Shown here one piece after another: positions 5,717 through 13,137 of a stretch of DNA of 18,561 nucleotides. The notes under the pieces are model-generated. The model was not told the DNA's origin. It did not search any database and worked only from the letters and a program-made list of their open reading frames with translations. A program made the translations under genes and the position numbers. The stretch's first letter is position 1. The number at the start of each line of letters is the position of its first letter. Source of the stretch: JBDHZK01 sp039811865. Lineage in GTDB: Bacteria; Actinomycetota; Actinomycetes; Propionibacteriales; Propionibacteriaceae. The DNA lies in assembly GCA_039811865.1 (NCBI GenBank), contig JBDHZK010000044.1, positions 1-18,561 of the forward strand, in the 5' to 3' direction.

Positions 5717-7130
5717 CGTCGCCTCGCTTCGCGAGTGTCCAGCGTGCCCCGGCCGGGGTGTCTTCCACCTTCAGGCCGAGCCGAGCCAGTTCGTCCCGGA
5801 TCGCATCGGCGGCGGCGTAGTCCTTGCGGGCCCGGGCCTGAGCGCGCTGCCCAAGCAGCGCCCCGACCAGGCCGTCCACGATCGGACGCAGGCCCTGGTC
5901 GCCGTGCTGATCGGCCCAGACCGGGTCGTCCGGGTCGAGCCCGAGGACGGCGAGCATGGCCTTCACCTGCCCGTAGGCGTTCGCGGCCGCGCCGAGGTCC
6001 CCCGACTCCAGCGCCTGGTTGCCGGCGCGCACCCCGGCGTAGACCTGCGCCATGGCAGCGGGCGTACCCAGATCGTCGTCCATCGCCTCGGCGAAGGTTC
6101 CCGGAAGGTCGCGCACGGGCGTCTGCGGAAACCGCTCCGCCGCGCGCTGCAGGAAAGAGTCGATCCGGGCCAGGGACGCACTCGCCTCGTCCAACGAGGT
6201 GTCGGAGAACTCGATCGCCGAGCGGTAGTGCGGCGCCAGCAGATACATCCGGACGGCCCGGGGCGGGTAGCGCTTGGTGACCTCGCTGACGAGCGCGCCG
6301 TTGCCCAGCGACTTGCTCATCTTCTCCCCGGCGGCGGTCACCCAGGCGTTGTGCATCCAGTAGCGCGCGAACTTCTGGCCCGCCGCGGTGGACTGGGCCA
6401 GCTCGTTCTCGTGGTGGGGGAAGCGCAGGTCCATTCCGCCGCCGTGGATATCGAACTCGTCGCCCAGATACTTCGCCGCCATCGCCGAGCACTCCAGGTG
6501 CCAGCCGGGACGTCCCCGCCCCCAGGGGCTGGGCCAGGACGCGGTGCTCGGCTCGGTGGGCTTGTGGCCCTTCCAAAGGGCGAAGTCGCGGGGGTCGCGC
6601 TTGCCGCGGGGGTCGGCGTCCGCCGCGGCCTCCATCTCGTCGACCTTCTGGCCCGACAAGGATCCGTAACCCGGCCACGACCGCACGTCGAAGTAGACGT
6701 CGCCGGAGCCGTCCGGAGCAACGTAGGCGTGCCTTGCGGCCAGGAGCGCCTCGACGAGCTCGATCATCTCCGGGATGTGCCCGGTCGCCCGGGGCTCGTA
6801 CGTGGGCGGCTCGCATCCCAAGGCGGCGTAGGCGTCGTGCAACTCGCGCTCGAACCGATAGGCGTGCGCAAACCAGGGGACGCCGGCCTCGGCCGATTTG
6901 GCGAGGATCTTGTCGTCGATGTCGGTGACGTTCGCCACCACGGTTACCGCGTAACCCGAGTGCGTCAGCCAGCGCCGCAGCACGTCGAACACCACCTCTT
7001 TGCGGATGTGTCCGAGGTGCGGCGCGGCCTGCACGGTTAGGCCGCAGTGGTAAATGGAGACCTTCCCCGGGACTACCGGCTTCAGCTCGGTCACCCGGCG
7101 GGTGGCGCTGTCGTACAGGTGGAAGGTCAT
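5706..7130 (-). CDS. cysS: Cysteinyl-tRNA synthetase
   Basis: This class I aminoacyl-tRNA synthetase charges tRNA-Cys in the cytoplasm. The 474-residue length is normal. Signature features are HLGH (38-41, the HIGH motif) and KMSKS (270-274). Likely zinc ligands are Cys29 in IYHCGLTV, Cys214 in HLECSAM, His239 in FPHHENE, and Glu243. GGGMDLRFPHHENELAQ is the family's active-site block, and a C-terminal domain ends in RKDYAAADAIRDELARLGLKVEDTPAG-type sequence. The MshC paralog of mycothiol synthesis shares the catalytic core but lacks this C-terminal tRNA-binding region, so CysS is preferred. ATG at 7130 has AGGA 7 nt upstream and also the hexamer TAGGAT 6 nt upstream, so SD-led or leaderless initiation are both possible. 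It leads the rlmB pair. Confidence 0.95.
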   Translation of the reverse strand: MTFHLYDSATRRVTELKPVVPGKVSIYHCGLTVQAAPHLGHIRKEVVFDVLRRWLTHSGYAVTVVANVTDIDDKILAKSAEAGVPWFAHAYRFERELHDAYAALGCEPPTYEPRATGHIPEMIELVEALLAARHAYVAPDGSGDVYFDVRSWPGYGSLSGQKVDEMEAAADADPRGKRDPRDFALWKGHKPTEPSTASWPSPWGRGRPGWHLECSAMAAKYLGDEFDIHGGGMDLRFPHHENELAQSTAAGQKFARYWMHNAWVTAAGEKMSKSLGNGALVSEVTKRYPPRAVRMYLLAPHYRSAIEFSDTSLDEASASLARIDSFLQRAAERFPQTPVRDLPGTFAEAMDDDLGTPAAMAQVYAGVRAGNQALESGDLGAAANAYGQVKAMLAVLGLDPDDPVWADQHGDQGLRPIVDGLVGALLGQRAQARARKDYAAADAIRDELARLGLKVEDTPAGARWTLAKRGDDGR

Positions 7131-7136
7131 CGCGGC

Positions 7137-7142
7137 ATCCTA
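7137..7142 (-). promoter_or_regulatory. -10-like hexamer directly upstream of cysS
   Basis: TAGGAT followed by 6 nt (GCCGCG) and ATG fits a leaderless start. The same bases include AGGA, which could serve as a weak SD if transcription starts further upstream, so the assignment is ambiguous. Confidence 0.3.
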
Positions 7143-7190
7143 TCGGCCCGCAACCCGGGCGCCGTTGGAGAGTTCCGCAGCCCGGTCGGC

Positions 7191-7607
7191 TCAGGCCTGC
7201 GCGGCGGGGGAGAGATTCACCATCCAGGCGATTCCGAACTTGTCCACCAGTTGGCCGAACTCGTCGCCCCACATCTGCTTCTCCAGCGGGACGAGGATCG
7301 TCCCATCCTCGGCCAGCCCCTCGAAGTAGGTGCGCAGGACCTCGTCGTCGCCCGACAGGCTCACGGTGATGTTGTTGCCCTCGACCCGATCGATGCCCAT
7401 GCCGACCGGCGTATCGGCGGCCATGATGGTGAAGCCGAGGTCCGTCACGAGCATCGAATGCATGACGCCGTCGGGATTCACGCCCTCCATCCCGAACTCC
7501 CCGAACGTCGAGATGGTCGGTACGCCGCCGAGCACGGACGCATAGAACTCGATCGCCTCGCGGGCGTTGTCGGCAAAGCTGATGTAGGGGTTCAGACGCG
7601 AGGTCAT
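7191..7607 (-). CDS. VOC-family protein, PhnB-like (glyoxalase/bleomycin-resistance fold)
   Basis: The protein has 138 residues and starts at ATG 7607 with GGAG about 6 nt upstream. NPYISFADNAREAIEFYASVLGG (about 6-28) is the beta-alpha opening of PhnB-type VOC proteins. GVMHSMLVTDLGFTIMAAD (48-65) and the C-terminal WGDEFGQLVDKFGIAWMVN (113-131) are the other family landmarks. The latter corresponds to the usual WGDR.G...DPFGH.W block, here with DKFGIAW, so the Pro and His found in many relatives are replaced. Family members act as metal-dependent isomerases, dioxygenases or binding proteins, and the substrate cannot be told from sequence. It lies 60 bp upstream of cysS in the same direction, but a functional link is not evident. 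Confidence 0.85.
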   Translation of the reverse strand: MTSRLNPYISFADNAREAIEFYASVLGGVPTISTFGEFGMEGVNPDGVMHSMLVTDLGFTIMAADTPVGMGIDRVEGNNITVSLSGDDEVLRTYFEGLAEDGTILVPLEKQMWGDEFGQLVDKFGIAWMVNLSPAAQA

Positions 7608-7646
7608 GGCGACTCCAGTGTTCGATTCGCGGGTGCGGACGCGGCC

Positions 7647-7674
7647 ACCCTAGTCGGCGCGGGCGTCCGGACGC
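7647..7674 (-). promoter_or_regulatory. Putative promoter of the VOC gene with an upstream palindrome
   Basis: TAGGGT (7647-7652, minus strand) fits TANNNT and would start transcription about 33 nt before the SD-led ATG. A perfect 12-bp palindrome, GCGTCCGGACGC (7663-7674), covers the expected -35 position and could be an operator. The whole 76-bp gap to the DUF4032 gene shows no terminator. Confidence 0.35.
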
Positions 7675-7683
7675 GAGGTGCGG

Positions 7684-9060
7684 CTAGGCCGGACGACGCA
7701 GCTTCGAGACGTCGAGCAGGTGCGCGGTGGCCAGGTCGACGTCCGTCTCCTCCCAGGGATCGACGGCGGCTGTGGCTTCGTCGTCCTCGCCCCGATAGCC
7801 CTCGGAGGGGTCGAACGGGTTGGCCAACTCCCGATTGTCCTCGGTCACCATGGCGAAGGTGTCCCGGGCGATGTCTTCATCGGGTAGGCGTTCCAGGACG
7901 TCGTGGATGTAGCCGTGCGTGGCGTCCAGGAGCGGCACTTCGCGCCATTCGCGCTGGGACTGGTACCAGCGGTAGTCGAGCACCTCGTGAAAGATCTGCG
8001 CGGGCTCGCGCTTGCCCCGCAGCTCGGCCGGGATCGCCGAGACCACCGGGTGGAACGACTGGGTCAGCCACTGATGCGCGACCAGCGCCTCGTCGACGTC
8101 TTGCTGGCCCGTGCGGGCGCGGAAGGTATCGAGGTCGTTGAGCAGCCGGCGCGCCTGGTTCTCCTCGGTGTCGAGTCCGGTCAGTCGCATCAGCCGGCGT
8201 GAATGGTGCCCCGCGTCGACCACTTTGGGCTGAATCTGGATGGTGGAGCCGTCCGCGGCGGTGTTGATGTCGAGTTCGGCGACGTCGAAGCCGAGCGCGT
8301 TCAGGCGGCGGACGCGGCCCTCGATCCGGTCCAGCTCGCTGCCCGCGAACTCCTCGGCGCCGGTCAACTCCGACCACAGCTCTCGGTAACGCGAGTCGAT
8401 GGTCTCGACCAGGTTGAGCGGGTCGAGCGATTCGTCGAGCAGGTGTCCCGCCTCGAGATCGCTGAACTCGCCGAACAGATTGGTGGTCGCGATCTGCAGG
8501 TCGTGTTCGCGCTGCCCGGTGCTCAGTTGCTCGTGCAGTTCGCCGGTCTCGGCGTCCACGAGGTAGGCGGCGAACTCCCCGGCGTCCCGACGGAACAGGA
8601 TGTTCGAAAGGGACACGTCACCCCACATGAACCCGATCAGGTGCAAGCGCGCCAACAAGACGACCATCGCGTCGAGGAGGCGGTGCACGGTTTCACGACG
8701 CACGCCGAAGGAGAACAGCGAACGGTATGGCAAGGAGAACTGCAGGTGCCTGGTGATCAGCACCGACTCCAGCGGTTCACCGGCCGGCGTGCGTCGGCCG
8801 CTGACCACGGCCAGAGGTTCTACCGCCGGTGTGTACAGCCGCTTCAGATCGTGCAGCAGGCGGTACTCGTGGACCGCCAGATGCTCCACGACCTCCTTGG
8901 CGGCATAGACCTCGTTTCCCACTCTGATGAAGCGGACGACGTGGCGCGAGATGCCTCGAGGCAGTGCCACCAGGTGGTCGATCGGCCACTCGGCTAGCGG
9001 GACGTCCCAGGGCAGCGGAATCAGCCGGGAGTCCGGGCTGGCTGAGACGAATCGGGGCAC
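7684..9060 (-). CDS. DUF4032 protein with N-terminal kinase-like (LPS-kinase/RIO-type) domain
   Basis: The protein has 458 residues from GTG at 9060. Its N-terminal half keeps the catalytic signature of small-molecule or atypical kinases. Lys55 in YAAKEVVEH (ATP-binding lysine) and Glu65 in HEYRLL (its salt-bridge partner) are present. GDVSLSNILF (147-156, catalytic Asp148 and metal-binding Asn153) is followed by YLVDAETGEL (166-175, Asp169 in the DFG position). The C-terminal half (about 205-430) matches the DUF4032 type, with VVDAGHHSRRLMRLTGLDTEENQARRLL-like sequence and a conserved VLDYRWYQSQ region. The tail is acidic (EDDEATAAVDPWEETDVD). All key kinase residues are intact, so an active enzyme is plausible; the substrate is unknown. 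There is no SD, but CACAAT ends 6 nt before the GTG. A terminator hairpin 40 bp upstream separates it from the ABC ATPase gene. Confidence 0.85.
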   Translation of the reverse strand: MPRFVSASPDSRLIPLPWDVPLAEWPIDHLVALPRGISRHVVRFIRVGNEVYAAKEVVEHLAVHEYRLLHDLKRLYTPAVEPLAVVSGRRTPAGEPLESVLITRHLQFSLPYRSLFSFGVRRETVHRLLDAMVVLLARLHLIGFMWGDVSLSNILFRRDAGEFAAYLVDAETGELHEQLSTGQREHDLQIATTNLFGEFSDLEAGHLLDESLDPLNLVETIDSRYRELWSELTGAEEFAGSELDRIEGRVRRLNALGFDVAELDINTAADGSTIQIQPKVVDAGHHSRRLMRLTGLDTEENQARRLLNDLDTFRARTGQQDVDEALVAHQWLTQSFHPVVSAIPAELRGKREPAQIFHEVLDYRWYQSQREWREVPLLDATHGYIHDVLERLPDEDIARDTFAMVTEDNRELANPFDPSEGYRGEDDEATAAVDPWEETDVDLATAHLLDVSKLRRPA

Positions 9061-9066
9061 CGGGTC

Positions 9067-9072
9067 ATTGTG
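9067..9072 (-). promoter_or_regulatory. -10-like hexamer for a leaderless start of the DUF4032 gene
   Basis: CACAAT (4 of 6 matches to TATAAT) is followed by 6 nt (GACCCG) and GTG. No SD is present. An overlapping ATG 8 nt upstream is in another frame with no matching family sequence. Confidence 0.4.
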
Positions 9073-9099
9073 ACACCCGTTGGAAAGTCTGGTTGAACG

Positions 9100-9135
9100 C
9101 CGGCTGGGGCCCCACCGTAGTGAGGCCCCAGCCGG
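9100..9135 (-). terminator. Hairpin terminator of the MsiK-type ATPase gene
   Basis: A perfect 12-bp stem (CCGGCTGGGGCC, 9100-9111, with GGCCCCAGCCGG, 9124-9135) continues past one mismatch into a 3-bp stem with a CGTA loop. It begins 13 nt after the ATPase stop codon and there is no U-tract. Confidence 0.8.
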
Positions 9136-9148
9136 TGGTGTTTGTCGG

Positions 9149-10246
9149 TCAGGAAATCCGCAACTGGGTCTTGTCCGAGAACACGTGGACGTGGGCGGGG
9201 TCGGCCGCGAAGCGGACGGTGGAGCCGCGCTTGGGTGGCGTCCGGCCGTGAATGCGGGCGTTCAACTGCTGGGCATGCGCCAGGTCTTCGTCCTGCTCGC
9301 CGCCCACGGTGCCGTAGATGTAGGCGTCGGCGCCGAGTTCCTCGACCACGGCGATGTCGATGGCGATGCCTTGGTTGTTGTCGGACATCTCGAAGTTCTC
9401 CGGCCGGATCCCGACCGTCAGCGTCTTCTCGCCGTTGGCGTGGGCCAGCACCTCGCGGGAAACCGGGACGATGTAGTCGCCAACCTTGACGCCGCCCTCG
9501 ACGACCTTCCCCGAGATCAGGTTCATGGCCGGCGATCCGATGAAGCCGGCGACGAACAGGTTCTTCGGGGCGTCGTACAAGGTCAGCGGGCTGTCGCACT
9601 GCTGCAGCACGCCGTCCTTCATCACCGCCACGCGGTCACCCATCGTCATGGCCTCCACCTGATCGTGGGTGACGTAGACGGTGGTGACCCCGAGCCGGGT
9701 CTGCAACGCCGCGATCTGCGTGCGCGTCGAGACCCGCAGCTTGGCATCGAGGTTGGACAGCGGCTCGTCCATCAAGAAGACCTGCGGCGACCGGACGATG
9801 GCGCGGCCCATGGCGACGCGCTGACGCTGGCCGCCGGAAAGGGCCTTCGGCTTACGGTTGAGGAAATCGACCAGGCCGAGCAGCTTGGCGGCTTCCATGA
9901 CGCGCTCGTCGCGCTCCGGCTTGGGAACGCCAGCCATCTTCAGCGCGAACGCCATGTTGTCGCCGACGGTCATGTGCGGGTACAGGGCGTAGTTCTGGAA
10001 CACCATCGCGATGTCCCGGTCCTTCGGCGGTAGCTGGGTGACGTCCCGGTCGCCGATCAGGATGGCGCCCGAGTTGACCTCTTCAAGGCCGGCGAGCATC
10101 CGCAGCGAGGTGGACTTGCCACATCCCGAGGGGCCGACCAGGACCATGAACTCACCGTCGCCGATGTCGAGATTCAGCTTGTCGACGGAGGGGTGGTCGG
10201 CGCCGGGATAGACCCGGGTTGCATCCCTGAAGCTAACTGTGGCCAT
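9149..10246 (-). CDS. msiK: Orphan sugar ABC transporter ATPase, MsiK/UgpC type
   Basis: The start is ATG 10246, 7 nt after AAAGGAG (10254-10260), giving 365 residues; an upstream in-frame start at 10264 would include the SD. Nucleotide-binding motifs are complete: Walker A GPSGCGKST (38-46), Q-loop Gln84 in VFQNYALYP, signature LSGGQ (136-140), Walker B VFLMDEP (156-162) and H-loop His194 in YVTHDQ. The C-terminal regulatory/TOBE region has the family pattern NLFVAGFIGSPAMNLI and VGIRPENFEM. The N-terminus MATVSFRDATRVYPG closely resembles Streptomyces MsiK, which powers several carbohydrate importers. No permease or solute-binding gene is adjacent, consistent with a shared, stand-alone ATPase docking with importers encoded elsewhere. 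The symbol is by resemblance. Confidence 0.9.
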   Translation of the reverse strand: MATVSFRDATRVYPGADHPSVDKLNLDIGDGEFMVLVGPSGCGKSTSLRMLAGLEEVNSGAILIGDRDVTQLPPKDRDIAMVFQNYALYPHMTVGDNMAFALKMAGVPKPERDERVMEAAKLLGLVDFLNRKPKALSGGQRQRVAMGRAIVRSPQVFLMDEPLSNLDAKLRVSTRTQIAALQTRLGVTTVYVTHDQVEAMTMGDRVAVMKDGVLQQCDSPLTLYDAPKNLFVAGFIGSPAMNLISGKVVEGGVKVGDYIVPVSREVLAHANGEKTLTVGIRPENFEMSDNNQGIAIDIAVVEELGADAYIYGTVGGEQDEDLAHAQQLNARIHGRTPPKRGSTVRFAADPAHVHVFSDKTQLRIS

Positions 10247-10314
10247 GCCACGACTCCTTTCCACGGGCAGGTACGTGCCCGACGATCCTTAGTGGAGAGA
10301 CCGCAACCCTGCGG

Positions 10315-10377
10315 CCCATCCGGCTAGTGTGCCCGAAAAGTCACGTGGACGCTAACAACCGGACAAAGGCGGATGGG
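10315..10377. repeat. 8-bp inverted repeat in the gap between sdaA and the MsiK-type gene
   Basis: CCCATCCG (10315-10322) and CGGATGGG (10370-10377) are perfect reverse complements with centres 55 bp apart. They sit in the 135-bp gap after the sdaA stop and before the ATPase gene. They could be paired half-sites for a regulator of sugar uptake, or a weak long-loop terminator for sdaA. A second small hairpin, CGGGCA/TGCCCG, lies at about 10264-10281 just before the ATPase SD. No clear promoter could be assigned. Confidence 0.3.
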
Positions 10378-10381
10378 AGTT

Positions 10382-11770
10382 TCAGCACTCAACGATGTTG
10401 ACGGCGAGACCTCCACGTGAGGTCTCCTTGTATTTTGTTGACATGTCTTTGCCCGTGGCCATCATCGTCGCGATCGCCTGATCGAGACTGACCTGCTGTC
10501 GCTGACGTGACAAGGCCAGCCGCGCGGCCGCGATCGCTTGGACCGAGCCCATCGCATTTCGCTCGATGCACGGAATCTGGACCAAGCCCCCCACCGGGTC
10601 GCAGGTCAGGCCGAGGTGGTGCTCGAGGCCGATCTCGGCGGCGTTGACGACCTGCTGCGGGTTGGCGCCCAACAACTGAGCCGCCCCCGCCGCAGCCATG
10701 GACGAGGCGCTCCCGACCTCGCCTTGGCACCCGACCTCGGCACCGGAGATCGACGCGGTCTGCTGGAAGATCGAGCCGATCGCCCCGGCGGTCAGCAGGT
10801 AGTTCGCGATCGCCCGTGTGGACGTCCCGGGAACCGCCTGGACGCAATACATCAGCACTGCCGGGACGATGCCCGCCGCGCCGTTGGTGGGCGCCGTGAC
10901 GACGCGGCCGCCGGCGGCGTTCTCCTCGTTCACCGCCAACGCCCACAGCGTCACCCAGTCCATGGCCGCCATCGGGTCGGGTAGGCCGCGAATCGTCCCG
11001 TGGGCGTCCTGGAGCCGCTGGTGTAGGGCGGAGGCGCGCCGCTCGACGCGCAGGCCACCGGGTAGGACGCCGGGCGTCGCGCAACCCGAGTCGATGCAGC
11101 GCGACATCACGGCCCAGATGCGCTGCAGGCCGGCGAGCACCTCCGCGGACGTCCGGCGGGCGCACTCGTTGGCGAAGGCCACCTCGGGGATCGTCCGCCC
11201 GTGCGTGCAGTGGGCCAGGAGGTCGGCGCCCGTGCGGAAGGGAAAGGGGACCTCGACGTGATCGACACTTTGCACCGGACGTCCGTCGGGCCCGGCCGGG
11301 GCGATGAAGCCGCCGCCGATGGAGAACCAGGTGCTCTCCAGCAACGCTTCCGGGCTGGCCTCGGCACGGAAGATCATGCCGTTCGGATGACCGGGCAAGC
11401 TGCGGCGCCGGTGGAGCACCAGATCGTCACGATCGAAGTCGATCGTCGGGCCCGGTGCCGGCGCAGCCGAGTTCAGGCGAAGCCGTCCCGACGTCCAGAC
11501 GTCCTGGGCCAAGGCGGGTGCGGTGACCGGGTCCACGCCCTCAGGAGTTTCGCCCATCAGCCCCCACAGCACGGCGTTCTCGCTGCCGTGTCCCTTCCCG
11601 GTCGCCCCGAGCGAACCGAACAGTTCGACCTTGACGTGGGTCACGTCGGCCAGCCGGCCGGTGGCCGTGAGCTCGTCCACGAAGGTCTTCGCGGCCCGCA
11701 TCGGGCCGACCGTGTGCGAACTCGACGGCCCGATGCCGATCTTGAACAGATCGAAGACGCTCACGGTCAC
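10382..11770 (-). CDS. sdaA: L-serine ammonia-lyase (iron-sulfur L-serine dehydratase, single chain)
   Basis: The enzyme deaminates L-serine to pyruvate and ammonia in the cytoplasm using a [4Fe-4S] cluster. It has 462 residues from GTG 11770; GTG 11764 is a possible alternative. SVFDLFKIGIGPSSSHTVGPM marks the N-terminal beta domain. The C-terminal catalytic domain has TAPTNGAAGIVPAVL and the cluster cysteines Cys348 (VGCQGEVGSASS), Cys390 (LTCDPVGG) and Cys401 (QIPCIERN). Their 42- and 11-residue spacing equals that of the Legionella enzyme. The last residue, Cys462, matches the C-terminal cysteine that folds into the active site as fourth iron ligand in that enzyme. There is no good SD; CAGACT ends 6 nt before the GTG. 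With glyA in the same window it links serine, glycine and pyruvate, though the genes are not contiguous. Confidence 0.94.
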   Translation of the reverse strand: MTVSVFDLFKIGIGPSSSHTVGPMRAAKTFVDELTATGRLADVTHVKVELFGSLGATGKGHGSENAVLWGLMGETPEGVDPVTAPALAQDVWTSGRLRLNSAAPAPGPTIDFDRDDLVLHRRRSLPGHPNGMIFRAEASPEALLESTWFSIGGGFIAPAGPDGRPVQSVDHVEVPFPFRTGADLLAHCTHGRTIPEVAFANECARRTSAEVLAGLQRIWAVMSRCIDSGCATPGVLPGGLRVERRASALHQRLQDAHGTIRGLPDPMAAMDWVTLWALAVNEENAAGGRVVTAPTNGAAGIVPAVLMYCVQAVPGTSTRAIANYLLTAGAIGSIFQQTASISGAEVGCQGEVGSASSMAAAGAAQLLGANPQQVVNAAEIGLEHHLGLTCDPVGGLVQIPCIERNAMGSVQAIAAARLALSRQRQQVSLDQAIATMMATGKDMSTKYKETSRGGLAVNIVEC

Positions 11771-11776
11771 ACCACC

Positions 11777-11804
11777 AGTCTGCCCACACCGACCGGCTAT
11801 CCAA
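11777..11804 (-). promoter_or_regulatory. Putative promoter for a leaderless sdaA transcript
   Basis: TTGGAT (11799-11804) is separated by 16 nt from CAGACT (11777-11782), which ends exactly 6 nt before GTG 11770. Only the outer positions of the -10 match, so the call is tentative. Confidence 0.35.
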
Positions 11805-12266
11805 ACCACGGGCGCCGCCGGCTTGGTAGCTCGGCGAGCCGGTGCGACCAGCGCTGAGCAATCCCGTGCGGCCGAGACCAAGCGCAGTTCCGATCCGGTC
11901 AGGGTGGAAACGTGCGGCGAGACCGGGCCGCGGACTCTCGCTCCGCCTGGATGGGGTGATCCTCGAAGCGAAGCGCCGCACAAAACCACATACCGGGCCG
12001 GATCCCGGCAATCGGCCGCTGCCGCTGACGAGCTTCGGCTGATCGCCGACGCCACGAGCCGCGGATTACCTGATCGGGCCGGCCTGCAGTCGGTGAGCGC
12101 CAGACCGGCCACGGCGCCGATGACGCTCCCGGCGGCCGCACACGGTATCGGCGCGCATGGTGGCCAGACTTCCCGGGCGGTGCGCATTCCCTCCAGGCGC
12201 GCGCTCGGCGAGGGCGGGAAGGGCCCACCGGAACTGCTCGCTCGGCATCGAGTGCGCGGCTGCGGG

Positions 12267-12272
12267 TACGCT
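12267..12272 (+). promoter_or_regulatory. -10-like hexamer for a leaderless start of the VTT gene
   Basis: TACGCT fits TANNNT and is followed by exactly 6 nt (CGTGCG) and ATG 12279. No SD is present and no convincing -35 is seen. Confidence 0.42.
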
Positions 12273-12278
12273 CGTGCG

Positions 12279-13064
12279 ATGCCCGAACAGCCGGACGCGG
12301 CCGCACAGGAGACCGCCCAGGCCGCACCGCCGGCCCCCGAGCCGACTGCTCTCGACCAGCCGGAGGCACCCTCCAGCGTTGGCGCCCCGCAGGAGCGCGA
12401 GTGGTGGCAGGAACCGGGAATGCCCTGGCGGCACAAGCCGACCCGGGCGGACCTTGCCTGCATGACCGCCATCGGACTGGCCGGGGTCTATGCGCTGATC
12501 ATGCTGCCCCTGCGTCCGGTGCTGTTGGGGCTGACCCCGCAGTGGCTGGCCGGCCTGGGGCACCGGACGGGCATCGTGATGCTCGGTGCGCTGGCGGCAA
12601 CCGGGGACCACACCTGGCCCTGGATCCTGCCCCTGGCCGCCCTGAGTGCGGCGAAGTTCGACTGGATCTACTGGTGGGCGGGCAAGCTCTGGGGCCGCGG
12701 CCTGATCGAGGTCTGGTCGGGACGCTCGGAGCGAGCGCGGCGGCGCAATGACCGGGCCGAGCGGTTCGCCCACAAGTACGAGTCCTGGGCGATTGGGGCA
12801 ACCTATCTTCCTTTGCCGATTCCGGCCGGAGTGGTTTACGCGGCACTCGGGGCCTCCGGGACGTCCCTGCGCAAGTTCTTGACCGTCGATCTAATCAGTT
12901 CGCTGGTCGCCGCCTCGGGATACTTGGCCCTCGGGGTATGGATCGGACCGCCAGCGGTCGAACTGATGCGGACGTACGGCCAGTACATGTGGTATCTGAG
13001 CATCGCGATCATCGTGGTCATGGTCGGCACCATGATGTTCAAGAAGCGCCCCGCGCAGGATTAG
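12279..13064 (+). CDS. DedA-like / VTT-domain integral membrane protein
   Basis: The protein has 261 residues. Residues 1-55 are a Pro/Ala/Glu/Gln-rich cytoplasmic tail with a WWQEPGMPWRHKP junction. Hydrophobic segments follow at about 60-85, 96-122, a re-entrant or membrane stretch around 170-190, 205-225, and 237-254. The core KYESWAIGATYLPLPIPAGVVYAALGASGTSLRKFLTVD (about 166-204) has the layout of the VTT/DedA family: a position-critical polar residue before a re-entrant loop, then a small-residue-rich helix and a Lys-Phe pair. However, the usual R..P..R arrangement is changed to LPLPIPAG. DedA proteins are lipid or proton-coupled transporters; the substrate here is unknown. The gene is monocistronic and converges on the next gene. 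Confidence 0.7.
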   Translation: MPEQPDAAAQETAQAAPPAPEPTALDQPEAPSSVGAPQEREWWQEPGMPWRHKPTRADLACMTAIGLAGVYALIMLPLRPVLLGLTPQWLAGLGHRTGIVMLGALAATGDHTWPWILPLAALSAAKFDWIYWWAGKLWGRGLIEVWSGRSERARRRNDRAERFAHKYESWAIGATYLPLPIPAGVVYAALGASGTSLRKFLTVDLISSLVAASGYLALGVWIGPPAVELMRTYGQYMWYLSIAIIVVMVGTMMFKKRPAQD

Positions 13065-13079
13065 GGACGGCCAAGAGAC

Positions 13080-13135
13080 GGAGCCCGGTGGCTCCAATTC
13101 GTCCACCTACAAGGCTCTAGCTCCGGACGGAGGCT
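13080..13135. terminator. Pair of small hairpins between convergent genes
   Basis: GGAGCC/GGCTCC (13080-13085 and 13090-13095, 4-nt loop CGGT) lies 15 nt past the VTT stop. AGCTCC/GGAGGCT (13119-13135, 4-nt loop, one bulged G) lies just past the stop of the opposing gene. Each is a modest terminator candidate for the nearer gene. Confidence 0.45.
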
Positions 13136-13137
13136 GG

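Larger units (their letters stand above)
11771..12278. other. 508-bp gene-free region between divergent sdaA and the VTT gene
   Basis: Both flanking genes have open frames running back through this stretch. However, the translations are rich in Arg, Pro, Ser, Cys and Ala without family motifs, and the start sites of both genes are set by -10 hexamers and conserved N-termini at its edges. I see no tRNA-like cloverleaf, strong hairpin or tandem repeat. It may hold long regulatory sequences or a decayed gene. Confidence 0.5.

Noticed and set aside
5622..7040. 472-codon plus-strand open frame
   Set aside because: Antisense shadow of cysS, with no SD or family features.
5452..7272. 606-codon minus-strand open frame
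   Set aside because: It overlaps cysS and rlmB in another frame on the same strand; the translation is Arg/Gly/Pro-rich without domains, while cysS has all catalytic motifs.
8203..8997. 264-codon plus-strand open frame
   Set aside because: Antisense shadow of the DUF4032 gene; the Val/Gln/Asp/Leu-rich translation is typical of such shadows.
9080..10033. 317-codon plus-strand open frame
   Set aside because: Antisense shadow of the MsiK-type ATPase gene, which carries all ABC motifs.
11886..11900. GTTCCGATCC resembling a tRNA T-loop
   Set aside because: It does not match the GTTCRANYC consensus, and no acceptor, D or anticodon arms can be drawn around it.
11523..12278. Long N-terminal extension of the VTT-gene frame
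   Set aside because: It runs antisense into sdaA; ATG 12279 with TACGCT 6 nt upstream is a better start, and the extension lacks motifs.
11771..12472. Long N-terminal extension of the sdaA frame
   Set aside because: The extra residues have no family match, and the conserved N-terminus of the family (SVFDLFKIGIGPSSSHT) starts right after GTG 11770.
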